Assembly (NCBI GenBank): GCA_905221605.1
Contig: CAJNDS010000099.1
Coordinates: 1-64,000, forward strand
Source of the DNA: Symbiodinium natans
Lineage: Eukaryota; Sar; Dinophyceae; Suessiales; Symbiodiniaceae
Reading direction: 5' to 3'
DNA length: 64,000 bases
Under the pieces are notes generated by a model. That model saw nothing but the letters and a program-made list of their open reading frames with translations. It had not been told where the DNA came from and did no database searches. Every line of letters starts with the position of its first letter. The stretch's first letter is position 1. Positions 1-12,419 of the stretch are shown here, one piece after another. The position numbers and the translations under genes were made by a program.

Positions 1-45
1 TGGAATCCCTATTCAGGACTGTTAGTATAAGGGGGAACATCCCAA
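1..45. mobile_element. MITE family 1, right half at window edge
   Basis: GGACTGTTAGTATAAGGGGGAACATCCCAA is the right arm of the family; the left arm lies outside the window. Confidence 0.6.
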
Positions 46-51
46 GCCCAA

Positions 52-155
52 ACCCTAAACCCTAAACCCCAAACCCTAAACCCTGAACCCTAAACCCTAA
101 ACCCTGAACCCTAAACCCTAAACCCTAAACCCTATACCCTAAACCCTAAACGAAG
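52..155 (-). repeat. CCCTAAA array
   Basis: About 14 telomere-type units. It forms the left bracket of an exon-like island (155-240). Confidence 0.9.
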
Positions 156-194
156 CCCTGAACCCAAAAAGCTCTCGAGGCGAGGAGCTGCCGA

Positions 195-223
195 AGTACT
201 CGACGGCCATGTATCGGTCCTAG
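195..223 (-). CDS. Exon-like island, unknown gene
   Basis: Acceptor GTCTAG|G, DRYMAVEYF, donor TTCG|GC. Bracketed by CCCTAAA and TTTAGGG like EMC1 exons. Gene unknown. Confidence 0.35.
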
Positions 224-240
224 ACAAGGGAGACATTGAG

Positions 241-425
241 GGTTTAGGGTTTAGGGTTTAGGGTTTAGGGTTTGGGGTTTAGGGTTTAGGGTTTAGGGTT
301 TAGGGTTTAGGGTTTAGGGTTTAGGGTCTAGGGTCTAGGGGGTTTAGGGTTTGGGGTTTAGGGTTTAGGGTTTAGGGTTTAGGGTTTAGGGTTTAGGGTT
401 TAGGGTCTAGGGTCTAGGGTCTAGG
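241..425 (+). repeat. TTTAGGG array
   Basis: About 25 units, the last ones TCTAGGG variants. Right bracket of the 155-240 island. Confidence 0.9.
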
Positions 426-599
426 GGGGGCGATGAGAGGATATTCATTTAGGCTCCTGTGTTACATCCCCGAGGTGCCATGGACAGCTGGCACCGGTCT
501 TCCTTTGTGTCCGAGGCGTCAGGAACCTCAAGCCCTAAACCCTAAACCCTAAACCCTAACCCCTAAACCCTAAACCCTAAACCTGAAGCCCAAACCCTG

Positions 600-3100
600 A
601 ACCTAAGCAGATGCCACAAACAAAAACCTAATTCCCAGCCGCTAGGTGCCTCTAACGGCCACAGGACCGCAAGGGTCGAACACCACGTACCAAAAGCCCT
701 GAAGCCCCCTACTAAACACCCCTTCAGTTTCTACTGGTACCCTGAAATTACAGCCATCTACCCACACTAGAGGGCTGAATGAAGGGCTACTTGGGCCTTA
801 CCTTCGGTATGTCGTGGCTAGGGTGGAGGGTAGCAGAGAGTATGTCCCACTCTAAGCCTATAACCCTCAACAAGAGCAGCTGCTCCTGCGGCACCGAGAC
901 GAGGCCTCAGAAGTCGGCTGCTGGGAATGCGGGGTCGGGTAGGGAAGTTTTCGCTTCAACAAAACTTAAAGCCCCTAAGCCCCCAAACCCCCAAACAGCC
1001 GCATTAACAGCCCCTAATAAAACCATTTACACCCCCTATGAAGCCCCCTATAAGCCCCCATGAAGCCCCCTAAACCCCCTGTGAAACCCCGGCAGGAAAA
1101 CCCCTATCAAACCCCTATGAAAACCCCTTCAGATGAAAGAGGTGCCATATTCGGGGTTTTCAATGCCACTTCACCAACACCTCCTAAGCCGCCACCTTTC
1201 ACATGAACGAGTACTCTGGCGCGTTACAGCTGCAAGAGCATACACTTCAGGGCTTCAGGGCTTTGGATTTAGGGGTTTAGGGGTTTAAGGTTTGGGATTG
1301 AAAATTTGGGGTTGAGGGGTCTGAGTGTAGTGTCCAGGTGCTCAGGTTTCAGGGCATGGCGCGAGGTTTAGGGTTTCGGGGCTTCGGGGGGTGGGGGGCA
1401 CACAACCCAGTGAACCTGAACCCGTAAACCCTAAACTCGGAACCCTGAACCCTAAACCCAAGATACTCAAAACCCAAGCCCTAAACTTACCCCCGGTCAT
1501 CGCGAGGATGCAGCCCCACTCGTTCCGCAAATCCCCCATGGCCCAACAGTGGACCTAGACCCTCAACCCTAAACCCTAAACCCTAAACCCCAAACCCTAA
1601 ACCCTAAACCCTAAACCCCAAACCCTAAACCTTCAACCTTAGGGTGAAGGCCCAGAAAACGCGAACCTCTGGAATAAGCCTTCTTGACCCCCTACATGCC
1701 CTTGACGGGAGGCCTTCAAGTTTGGGGGGCGTTGAAGAGCCCTGAAACTCTGAAGCCCAACTCCTTCAATCTCTTGCTGACAACAGCGGCGGCGGAAACA
1801 CGCGTGAAGAGGGGTGACGAGGCTTCGGGCACTAAGTAAGTAGGGTCTACGTCGGGGTGTCCTGATCCCCAAACCCTAAACCCTAAACCTACGAAGCTTG
1901 CGGAGACCTTCAAGCGGCACTTCAGGAGAGTTCTTCCCAAATCAGAACCTCAATCTCACATCCATTTGGTAACACTGCAAGGGGCAGATCCCGACCTTCT
2001 GCCTCACTTTGAAGCCACCTGACGACCCTTCAACATCAGTAACTCGCTAAACCCCCTAAACCCCCCTAAACCCCCCTAAACCCCCTGAAACTCCCTGAAC
2101 TCCCTGAACCCCCTAAACCCCCCAAACCCCCTAAACCTCCCAAACCCCCCGAACCCCTAAACCCCCTAAACCCCCTAAACCCCCTAAACCCCCTAAACCC
2201 CCTAAACCCCAAAGGATTTAGTAGGCTCTCACGGCGAAACCAGGAGGTGTTTGTGTTCTTCAGGCTTTATGGGCCTGTAGGAAATCATTTGGCAACCAGC
2301 TTGTGGGTTTGAGGCTAGGGTGTAGCGTTTAGCGTTTAGCGTTTAGCGTTTAGGGTTTAGGGTTTAGGGTTTAGGGTTTAGGGTTTAGGGTTTAGGCCGT
2401 CTAACATTTCGAGGCGGCAAAGCCACCCAAACCTATTCCTTGTAGGGTTTAGGCCTAAACTCAAGCCAACTGCTTTTCCATAAAACTTCTTCATTCCGTC
2501 ACGGGTCGCCAGCCTGACAGGCACAAGGGCAGAAAGGCTCAGATGGGCCTGGGCAACCAGCACAAAGGCGGGCCCTAAGCCCTTAACGCCCAAGCGGGCC
2601 CAATAGGGGCAGGCGGAAGGAAAGGGCCAGGGCGGGCCCAGAGAAGCCGGGGGGGGGGGGGGCCCAGAAGGGCGGCGTGACCCAAAAAACAGCTTCCCAA
2701 CTGAGTCTGCGTCAGCTGCACCAGACGTCTGGAACGAACGCTCACGAAAATTCCTCCGTTTCGAGCGCTTCGCCATCAGGGTCCTGGGCTGGGGCTGGGG
2801 GTACGCCCCCCCCCGAAAATGACAGCCCCCAGCTTGGGAGCGGTTGGGGGGCGGGCGAGCGACCTGGGTCGGCTTGCACCATTACGTTGGGGGGCGGCCT
2901 AGGCCCTGAGTTGAGGGTTTAGGGTTTAGGGTTTAGGGTTTAGGGTTTAGGGTTTAGAGTTTAGGGTTTAGGGTTTCGGGTCCGCCGACCCTGGCGGCGT
3001 GTTGGATGGGAAAAGGAGGTGAAAACCTCCCTCTTTCCCTCCTTACCCCCCCAAAACGCGGGGGGGGGGGGGGGTAGGGGTACCCGGGCAGCTTTTCCGT
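600..3100. other. No identified gene; telomere-like repeats
   Basis: Holds CCCTAAA arrays (1,560-1,632), a CCCCTAAA-variant block (2,040-2,210), GTTTAGC units (2,323-2,352) and TTTAGGG (2,340-2,395; 2,910-2,980). A 132-codon minus frame (2,378-2,776) crosses a G-run; no homology recognised. Confidence 0.6.
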
Positions 3101-3505
3101 GGAGGGCACACCGCATAAACTCACGGACGCTACACCCTCAACTGCATCCCTCATTCAGGACAGCCCGGGTCAGGTGCACGACGGCACTCAAGTCGAGATG
3201 TACTGCGCGAATTTTGTGTCACGATGTTCGACGATTTACATTGATATCTTTGGGGGGGCCATCATCCTAACATTAAACGTTGAGTTGCGTTGCCTGAATG
3301 TTGCACGCCGCGTTGCATTGCGCTGCGTTGCGTTGCGGTGCGTTGCATTGCGTGATGTTGCTCGTGATGATTTGTGTGATCACGATGCGTGATGATTGTG
3401 TGTGATCATGGCGCGTGATGATTGTGTGTGTGATGACTGTGCGTGATGCTTGTGCGTGATGATTGTGCGTGATGACTGCCCGTGACGCGTGATCATGGTG
3501 TGTTA

Positions 3506-3606
<101 letters not shown>

Positions 3607-4340
3607 CGACTGCGCGTGATGATTTGAACGATGATTGTGCGTGATGACATTGCGTACGTGCATTTGCGCATGCGTGGATGTTCTGAGAATGTCGGGCACG
3701 CAAACCCACTCGTGCATAAAAACCACGCGCGCAAGCACACGCCAGGAACCCACACGACAAAACTGTAATCCCAACGCTTATGGTTAAAAACTTTGCGAAC
3801 CCCACCTCAGAAAAGACTCGTGAAACTGTACGATTGCATGTTTAGACACCCTACGCGCCTAATTCGCAAACCTTCAGCTGAACTTTCAGGACAGCCTCGG
3901 TGAGGTCGATGTGATCGCCCTCGGATGCTCTGCCTCAGGATGTGCAAGATTCACATCTTTGCTCTTTTGCTAAAACCCACACCCAGACTCCAGCTCGAGT
4001 CCTTCAAACAGCTCTGCCACGCAGCCGAAGCCTTACCAAGGTTCAGCTAGGCGTAGGGTTTTGGGAGGCTTGTTCGGGTTTAGTGTGAACGACCCTGAAC
4101 CAAAAAAACGGCCCGCTGGCAAACAGGCATGCCCAGCTTGTCTGCTGGCATCCGCACCTCGTGTGGCAAGGTATGGCCGAACGCAGTTGCTTCCAGTGCA
4201 CTGAAACAACCAAAGGGCCCTTGCAGACAGATGAGGCCCAAAGACAACGCGATAACTGCAGCAGAAGGCAGTGAATCATGAACAGCCCACCATTGCAACG
4301 CACGCGCACACACACACACACGCACAAGTACACACACACA

Positions 4341-4341
<1 letters not shown>

Positions 4342-4385
<44 letters not shown>

Positions 4386-4440
4386 TCACTCTCTCTCACT
4401 CTCCCTCCCTCCCCCCTCTCTCTCGCGCTCGCTCACTCAC
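4342..4440 (+). repeat. (CT)n and CA microsatellites
   Basis: CACACA then long CT tract; absent from copy B, so it expanded after duplication or was lost there. Confidence 0.85.
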
Positions 4441-6639
4441 TCGGTCTCGAAGGCAAGTGCAGACCCACCCTACAGCGTCAGCCCCTAGAGCCGTGCTGGG
4501 AACATCTGGGAAACTGTTCAAAGTCAGTTCATGCGGTGTTTAGGTTTGGACCAAACCATATAGGCCGAAGCCCTATAAACACTAAAACAAAAGGGAACCC
4601 ATACTCGAATCGGAAGCAGGACATGAAGGGTGCAACAGAGCTAAAACATTCAGGGTTTAGGATCAAATGAACGAACCTGTAAAAATCTCTCCTTCGGCGA
4701 ACAGGCATCCCCGCTGTCTGCTGGGATCCGTGCAGCGTTTTGGAGCTCTCGCAGCCCGCTTAGCCTTCTGGCTGCAGATGTCTGTGCAATGGAAAAAGCA
4801 TTGTGCGGACCGGCTCTCGTACACTCAGAGGTCTCGCGCTTCATAACTTGAAACTCGCCATGAAACCTCAAAAACCCACACATTCCAAAGCGCTCGATCG
4901 CGCCTGGAATTTTTGCTTCTGTCGCATGGCATGAAGCGTCGCGGCCTCCTCTGGACTCCGGAGCAAGCTTGCCAACAACAATGGACATATTTGCATGCCA
5001 CGTCAATCACGGGAACAAAGCGGGTCCTCCAGCGCGCCCTGCAGCAGAAGCTGCAGCTGCAGCAGGCCGCTGGTCTGCAGAAGAGCCATGGATTGCAGCC
5101 ACTCGGGCCTTGGCGATAACGTCTGACATGCGCAGAGAACACATGTGCGATGTTGGTAACCAACTGTGGCTTGGAGGATGTGCACAATGAAGTGATGCAT
5201 TCCAGCACATTCCAAGAATCGTCAGCTGGGGCACTGCGAGGGATCATCGGAGGGGGACCACAGACTGGCAATGCACGAAAGAAGCCCCTACTCTCTGCAC
5301 CCAGCGGCCTTCCACTGTGAGACTCCAAAACTGACCAAACCCCATCGACACCAGGTGCACGGCCCGAGAATCTTCTCGGCGGGCGGTGGCCCCCCATGGT
5401 TGCCAGCACGCAATAAATCTAGAGTTGACCCAACGCAGCTAGCCAAACTAGTATGCATGAAAAGCTCTCATCCAGACATGGTTCGGGAATAGTGCGGTTC
5501 AGTTCGAGGGCTTCGGGTTGGAGATCTTCATTGAAGTGCAATCTTTCGATGCACGCGCGTACCAGACAAATCATGCAATTCCAACTTGGAGCACTCGGCC
5601 GCGAAAAGGAGCAACAGGGTATCGGGGCAATAGTGTGGAACCTGCGTATGGGTTTTTTTTGTTGCGGTTGGAGAGTTTCGGAGGTTCGGGTTTCGGGTTT
5701 GAGACCCAACGTTCAGGCTCTAGGGCCGGCGGGCATCAGACGATACACCCTCAACCCTAAACTCCCACAGTCACGAACCTTGGATCTCAAACGGTAACCC
5801 CTTCAAAGCCCCGGACCAGACAACTCTGCCCAAGGCACCTGCTTCCAGGACTGCTGCCGGTGTGCGGATTTGCTGCTATGCTAGTACGCTACAATGCTAC
5901 TGCTGCGGCGACGATGCCTACGCCAAAAAGCCTACGACGACGTCCGACTCTTGCTCCTACAGCGGACCTTTCTTTTCTCACACCATGCGCGCGTCTTCCG
6001 TGGGCTCTTCTGAGCTGAGGAGGCAGAGCTTTACGCCATGAGGCTCAAGCTTCGAGGTCGCTGTACTTTGTCAGAGAGAAGGTGTTTAGGGTTATCATGC
6101 GGTTCGTATAGGGTTATCAAGGGTTAGTAGAGGGTTGATTGTAGCGTCGTCAAAGAGGGTTAGTATAGGGTGGTCCTAGGCTTTCTGGGCTTTATTGAGC
6201 TTGCAGGGCTGCTCTGCGAGGGTCCTTCTCAAAGCAACAGGGCTTGGCTGGAAGTTGTGGAGCCATGCTTTTCCGGGCAGCGGCTCTCATTTCCATCGGT
6301 CCTGCACGGTGGGGCCGACGTGTGGAGCTCACAAAGCTGGGCGCCCCAACTCGTAAATCAACAGCCCTAAACCCCAAACCCTGAACCCTGAAACCCTAAA
6401 CCCAAAACCCTGAACCCCAAACCCTAAGTCCTAACCGTATGACAAATGGCACCATTGGGGTCTCAGCGCCAAAGCTCCCAGCGCCTAAGCTCCCAGCGCC
6501 CGAAATCGAACCTGAGACCAGCCCGTAAACAGCCCAACAAACACCAAAGCCGAAACTGCGTATTCCAAGACCATCCCCAAACCCCAAACCCCTAAACTCC
6601 ATAACCCTCAACCCCCAAAAATGAGCTGAAAGCAGTTGT

Positions 6640-7060
6640 TCTAAAACCCTAAACTCTATAACCCTAAACCCCTAAGAATCCCCCACCGGAAGCCGAAAAA
6701 AAACCCTGAACCCTAAACTCTGTAACCCTCAACCTATAACCCTAAACCCCTAAGAATCCCCCCCGGAAGCCGAAAAACAACCCTGAACCCTAAACTCTGT
6801 AACCCTCAACCCTATAACCCTAAACCCCTAAGAATCCCCCCCCCAAACCCTAAACTCTGTAACCCTCAACCCTATAACCCTAAACCCCTAAAAATCCCCC
6901 CCGGAAGCCGAAAAAAACCCTAAACCCTAAACTCTAGAACCCTCAACCCTATAACCCTAAACCCCCAAAAAACCCCCCCCCCCCCGGAACCCGAAAAAAA
7001 AAAAAAAGCCCTAAACCTCAACCCTATAGCCCTAAACCCCCCCAAAAAACCACCCGGAAG
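6640..7060 (+). repeat. About 70-bp minisatellite (copy A)
   Basis: Repeated AACCCTAAACTCTGTAACCC, CTATAACCCTAAACCCCTAA, CCCCCCGGAAGCCGAAAAAA. The same array stands at 26,420-26,740 in copy B. It lies just downstream of the last EMC1-like exon on the minus strand. Confidence 0.7.
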
Positions 7061-7094
7061 CCGAAAAATAAAAATAAAAAAAACCACGCCGAAA

Positions 7095-10000
7095 CATCGC
7101 TCCTGCAGCGCCTTCCGCTGGGCGAGGAAGGAGGACACCACCCAGACCATGAACACCAGACCGACCTTTTCGCTGGAGCTTTGTTTCCTCTTAGGGTTTA
7201 GGGTTTAGGGTTTAGGGTTTAGGGTAAAGGGTTTAGGGACCCCTGGAAGGGACCCTTAATCTTGTTCCCCCATATAACCCTGATATGTACTCCCTCCTTT
7301 AGTCTCTTGATCCTCAAACCCTTTAAGGCCAAAGCCTAAACCCCGTACAGCCTCAAGAAAGAATACAAAATGTCTTTGATACCTTCCTAGGGTGTCATAG
7401 AAGCAACCATAGAACCTAATTCTAGGGATGGCCTAGTATCGTGTTGGCCTCGGATGCTAAGGCGTTACGTAGCTACACTTTGTTGCGGGGGGGGGGGGGG
7501 GGTATGTGGTTCAGAATATGAAAGCAGTTTTGAGGGCTTCGAAGTTTTGGCTGGTCGGTCGCTTTGGAGGCTTCTGGTTGAACGGCTTCGCGGCCGCAAG
7601 CTGCACCTGAGGGTCGCGTTGTGGGAATCCCACACTTTTTCACGCCACAACGAATCCGGCATAGCAAGGGTGCCTGAAGATCCAAAGGCTTTGCACAAGC
7701 ACTCCTCTTCGTGGTCACTTTGTGCCAGCCTTTTGCTGCACTAGTAGTTCTTAGCAAGGATCTTCGGCACCGCCTATACTACATCTGATCCCTTGATGGG
7801 CTCTATGCGGGGATATCAGGAACACAAGTCCCGCACTCCCAATTATGAATAAGGAAGCTTAGGGTGTCAACTTTCTGGTTGACGTTCTTTGTGGAGGTCC
7901 TTGGCTCTTAGTCGCCCTCAACCCAGGTTTTGGGATGTAGGGTTTACGGGGTTTGGGGCGTAGGGTATCCTGGGGTTTAGGGCACAGGGTACCCTAAGCT
8001 ATCCCGCGCCCGCTTCGCTGTGGGCGTCCCCCGGAAGTCAGCCGTCCTAAACTCCACTCCCCCTCGGGGCTGTGCTGAGCCGTAGAACAGAAGGTAGTTG
8101 AAGCCAGGGCCTTGTGGCTTCCATGAGTTCCCCTGCTAACCCCCCCTATATTACCCCCCCCTCCCCCTAGGTTCCCCATAAGGCTATGCAGGGATAATTA
8201 AGCTTGGGCCTAGTTAAGGTTTTTCAGGCGGGAACCTAGGGGGGGTAGTATAGAGGGGGGGTAGTAGGGAAACCCATGTTACTTTGACGTGAGCAGAGGA
8301 AAGGTGTCACTTGTTCTTTTGGGTGGAGGGAAATTGGCCTCTAGAGTTTTTAGGGCATGTTTCCTTTTTCTTGCTATTTATTATTATTATTATTCTTATT
8401 GTTATTGTTATTGTTATTATATTATATTATTTTATTTTTTTTTTGGGGGGGGTGGTTTCGGTGTTTGTTCTTCTTCAGGAATGCTCTGTCAATGAGAGCG
8501 CGGCTCAGCACGTCATAGCCCTTGGCGGACTGCACCGGGGTGAAGAAAAGATCCAAGCCGAAGGCAAAGACCTGGAGAGCTGGACGAACAGTGCGCTTCA
8601 GGTTTATGGGAGGGGGGAATGGGAGAAAGGTGGTGGTCTGGCATGCGTGATGTATGCACAAGACCTGCTTAAACTCCTGACGGCCCTTGCAGCAGACTCT
8701 GACATGTGTCAATGCCGTGGGCAACGATTTCTTCGGGTAAAGACACGCCGGGACCACCAAGGAGGGGGACTGTTTAAAGTCTGCTTCGGGGTCTTCGAGG
8801 GGTTTCATTATCAGAAATCAGCCGTGAAATCGCTTGTCCCGATACTGTCCCGGCAAGATGTTGAAGACTCTGCCTGCTGGGTATGAGATCGCAGAGCGAC
8901 TGTGACTAAGATGCTGCCCTGATTCGCACAGCCTGCGGCCGTGGCGCAAGTTGTCACACTTTAGGGTTCAGGGTTGAGGGTACTTATGACCCCACAAACT
9001 CGGGCCCTTAGCCCTTAGTTCCCATGCTGGGCTGACTCCAAGGCTGTCGGCGAAGAGGCAATTCCAGTGACCCGGCTCAGTGCCTGGGTGCGCATGGAAT
9101 CTTGTAAATAACAGTAGTAATACTAGCTAACAATAAGGGCACCCTTTGTTTCTGGTGCAGGGGGTTCGGGGTTTAGGGCTTCGAAGAGGTTGGTGTAGGG
9201 TTTAGGAACAAGAGTTTATAATCGCTTTGTGTTAGGGCGCAGGTAGGAGGCTGAAATTGAAACCTGTTCAGCTCCATCGGAGATCCGTGGAAAACAAACA
9301 CCGGCCAAGAGCATCCGATGCCCTCAACCTGATTTCGACTTCCGCCCACCTGCTTGCTGCCAAGTGCCAAACACCCAAACCCTCAAGCCTCCCAAAGGCA
9401 AGGCTGGGAGCAACATGTAAATCCGCAGCTTGAATCCTGAACGCCTGCCCTTCGGTCCAATGAGAGCAATATGGAGGTTTCCGAAATTAAGGGTACCCGT
9501 TCTGGGGGAAGGGGATTCTGTTCTATTTGGGGTATAAAAAGGGTACCCCTACTTTGGGAAGTACCCATATCACCGGGAGATCTTCCACCCTAGGGTCGCG
9601 GCATGGTAGTAGTTCAGCATCTCGGTCTGCTTCAACGGCGCCATTGGGTCGTAGGGCGGCAGCGGCTCGTCCTGGCAGAGTTTGTCGGGAGCTGCGAAAG
9701 GACGAGGGTTTAGGTTTAGGGTTTAGGGTTTAGGGTTTAGGGTTTAGGGTTTAGGGTTTAGGGTTTAGGGTTTAGGGTTTAGGGTTCAAGGTTTAGGGTT
9801 TAGGGTAATAGCGGCAGGCAACCTATTCGATCCCGAAGTAAGCGAACATTTTGCGGACCCACCACATGGGCCTACAAAACTTAGCTTTATACAGCCCTCA
9901 AAAAAAGAGCCTCAAGACCAGGTCCCCAAACAAGAGAGCCTGGCCGAAGCCGCTCATCTAAATAGTTCTAGCAAAATGCTATGTGCCCCCATTCGAGCAC

Positions 10001-10170
10001 CCTTCATATGCTCGCAATAGACAGACTTTTTGCTCAACATATACGTTTTAGGACTTCAAGGGCTTAGGCTTTCACATTCGATAGGGCTCCAACACCACCC
10101 GAGCTCCTGGGAAGGCGCGAACTGCGAAGGGACTTTTGCTTTGGCCGCTGGCGCGTTCGCCGGGTATGGC
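7095..10170 (-). pseudogene. Duplicated 3' part of EMC1 (copy A, six exons)
   Basis: Open, splice-site-conserving versions of the last six EMC1 exons lie at 10,170-10,107 (PYPANAPAAK...), 9,671-9,590 (DEPLPPYDPMAPLKQ...), 9,328-9,264 (VEGIG...SPMELN with 21 extra nt), 8,571-8,505 (VFAFGLDLFFTPVQ...), 8,110-8,076 (PGFNYLLFYGS) and 7,165-7,095 (VGLVFMVWVVSS...). Donors GC/GA and acceptors AG|G match copy B. No upstream EMC1 exons accompany it in the window, so alone it cannot make EMC1. It could be a silent fragment, or a donor of alternative terminal exons if transcription reads on from copy B. Confidence 0.8.
9705..9805 (+). repeat. TTTAGGG array
   Basis: About 14 units; reduced and altered at the matching place in copy B (29,525-29,585). 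Confidence 0.9.
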
Positions 10171-10209
10171 CTGCCGAACCGGGTTGTGATGCAAACAACA
10201 CCTCTTGTA

Positions 10210-11640
10210 GGGTTTAGGGTTTTAGGTTTAGGGTTTAAGCTGGTGTGAACCAGCAGGCTGTGAGGGTGAGGCTACTAGTGGGGTAGCTAAACCCTAAACC
10301 CTAAACCTATATAGGCATAGTATCTGTACTTCAGCAAAAGAAGCTCCAAAATGGATCCTAGGGCGATGCTAGAGCTGTATACGGAAAATGCTACGATGCA
10401 ATGCTCCCCTCCAACCCCGCAGCCAGGGTTTAAGGATTCAGGGCTTGGGGAAGCCAATCATTCTTTTCAGCGTTGGGCGACGGCAGGACGCATGCGATCC
10501 CTCAAACCTAGTTGTCCTCAGTGACTGCATAAGGTGCCAATAGTACCGACACAATCCCTGCAGCGGCGGAGGTCAAACCCCAAACCCCAAACCCCAAACC
10601 CCAAACCCCAAACCCTAAACCCTAAACCCTAAACCCTAAACCCTAACCCTAAACCCTAAACCCCTAAACCCTGAAGCCTAAACTAAAGCAGTAAGTACCC
10701 AGGTTGAGGGCCTGGTCCGCACTTCGCGACTTGCCGGACGCTTCTTGCACAAGGAACTCTCAACGCTAAGGCCTCATGGAGAGTTTAGGGTTTAGGGTTG
10801 GGTTTTTTTTTTTTAAACAACCCTTCACTCCTTTTCGGGCGAGCTTACTGCTAGGGTAGGTTACGAAACCGGAATGCTATGCCCCTCAGTGGGTTTAGGG
10901 ATTAGGGTTTAGGGTTTAGGGGGTTTAGGGTTTAGGGATTAAGATTTAGGGTTTAGGGTTTGGGTTTAAGGTTTGGGGCTTTCAAACTCAGCAAAGAAGC
11001 ATCCAATTGCTAGGGTCTAAAGGGCTTTGGGGTTGTGAGCAAAGTAGAGACGCGTTACGCCGACACGTGATAAGCCTTTCCCTGTTGTACTGTGCCCGCA
11101 TCCAATATTTCTGGGAAGTGCACCAGCAGCCCCTGCACCATTCAGTTGGCATGGGCGCTCGCTTGAAACAAGCTGACACGGACAAGGCTTCTGCTGTGGT
11201 TGTTCTGCATTTTTCATCTGAGGAGCTGGCGTGTGCGCGGAACTGAGTTAGGAACAACTACTGGGGGCATTTCAGCCTCCATTGGGCTTGACGTCAGCAC
11301 TTGAGCACTACGCACCCTTGAGGGTAGTCTTGTGGCTTCGTGCAAGTTACTGTAAAACTATACAAAAGACTTGAGCCAACTTGATGACTTCGAATGGTAC
11401 TGGGCTGTCAAAGCAATTGGCTAGGACCCAACCCCAAGATACGATCATCTAACTCTGGAACCATTCGCAAAGGGACACCCTCAACTTCTGAGCTTGCGCA
11501 TTAAACCCTGACGAAAACCCAGCCCCAACCCCAACTCATTGGAGATTCCCATCTGCAAGAGAGAGCTCCCAAACTTCAGAACTCCTAAATTCCTAACCCT
11601 TAAAACCCGAAAAGCCTTAAAAACCCTGAAGTGACAGGTT
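10210..11640. other. No identified gene
   Basis: Begins where A/B similarity ends. Contains CCCCAAA/CCCTAAA (10,568-10,680) and mixed TTTAGGG variants (10,880-10,980). An 89-codon minus frame (10,988-11,257) matches nothing I know. Confidence 0.5.
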
Positions 11641-11646
11641 CCGCGC

Positions 11647-11962
11647 TGAGTTGTAGAGCAGAACGCTGCTGAAGCCAGGGCCTTAAGTGAATGGGCTTTC
11701 GATGGTACCCAAAACTCTCCGGAATAGACCTGCGTCACCAGTACCTACCTAGCAAGTCCTGTGCGCCGGAATGGCTTTTTGTTCGGGGGTGGGGGCTGGG
11801 GATTCGGGGGTTAAAGTTCAAGGGTTTAGGGGGTTCGGGGTTCAGAAATTAGGGAGCTGCTGGCCGAAACTGCTCTGTGTCAGTGAGGATGCAGCTCAAC
11901 ATGTCATAGCCCTTGGCAGACTACACCGGGATGAAGAACAACTCCACGCAGCAGGCAAAAAC
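11647..11962 (-). pseudogene. Older third EMC1 3' fragment (copy C)
   Basis: Two exons are recognisable. 11,962-11,896 reads VFACCVELFFIPV, then an in-frame TAG near 11,922, then SAKGYDML; 11,681-11,647 reads PGFSSVLLYNS with the GC donor kept. The divergence from copies A and B and the stop show an older decayed duplicate. Confidence 0.75.
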
Positions 11963-12305
11963 ATGTCAGGTTTGCGGGGGGGAATGGGAACAAACTCGGG
12001 CGTGTGTGATGTATGCGCGAGACCTGCTTAAATTGCTTGAACTGAGATGTTTCAATCCCGTGGGCAAAGACTGCTTGCTTCAGAATGTTCGAAACTCCGC
12101 CATCGAAGGCACGGGACAAGCAACGAACAAAAACACGCTGGGACGACCAAGGAGGTTGACCTGGTAGACGAAGCTAGGGGGAATTTCAGCCTTCTAGTGG
12201 AGCTCTAGATTGCCCAGTAACCAAGGACTGAAAAGGGTGCCTTTTTTTCTTCAAGGAGTATAGAAGGGAACCTAAACCCCCCAACAAGGGAATAAGAATG
12301 CTACT

Positions 12306-12409
12306 TTGGGATGTTCCTCCTTCTTCGAACAATCCTCCAAAAAAAAAATAACAGTACCCTCCTATTGCAATCCCTACTAAAGCCTGTTACTCTAAAAAGA
12401 ACATCCCAA
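12306..12409. mobile_element. Foldback MITE family 1, full copy
   Basis: Terminal inverted repeat TTGGGATGTTC...GAACATCCCAA, flanked by ATGCTACT (12,298-12,305) and ATGCTAAT (12,410-12,417), an 8-bp target-site duplication with one mismatch. Confidence 0.75.
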
Positions 12410-12419
12410 ATGCTAATGG

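Noticed and set aside
52-425. Chromosome end (true telomere) at the window start
   Set aside because: Arrays of both orientations continue through the whole 64 kb, and unique sequence lies outside them; these are interstitial.
2378-2776. 132-codon minus frame
   Set aside because: Crosses a poly-G run and TTTAGGG-derived residues; no splice context or recognised motif, so not called as a gene.
4043-4670. Ser-Leu and Arg-Glu repeat frames
   Set aside because: Translation of CT/CA simple repeats present in copy A only.
4825-5409. 194-codon minus frame
   Set aside because: Not conserved as a frame in copy B (24,774-25,136 reads differently); probably chance in GC-rich DNA.
8311-8886. 191-codon plus-strand frame, with a 164-codon relative at 28,040-28,534
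   Set aside because: At first it looked like a conserved gene (NESAAQHVIALGGLHRGEE in both copies and similar in the third). The minus strand of the same island gives the EMC1 FGLDLFF exon with correct neighbours, so the plus frame is a shadow.
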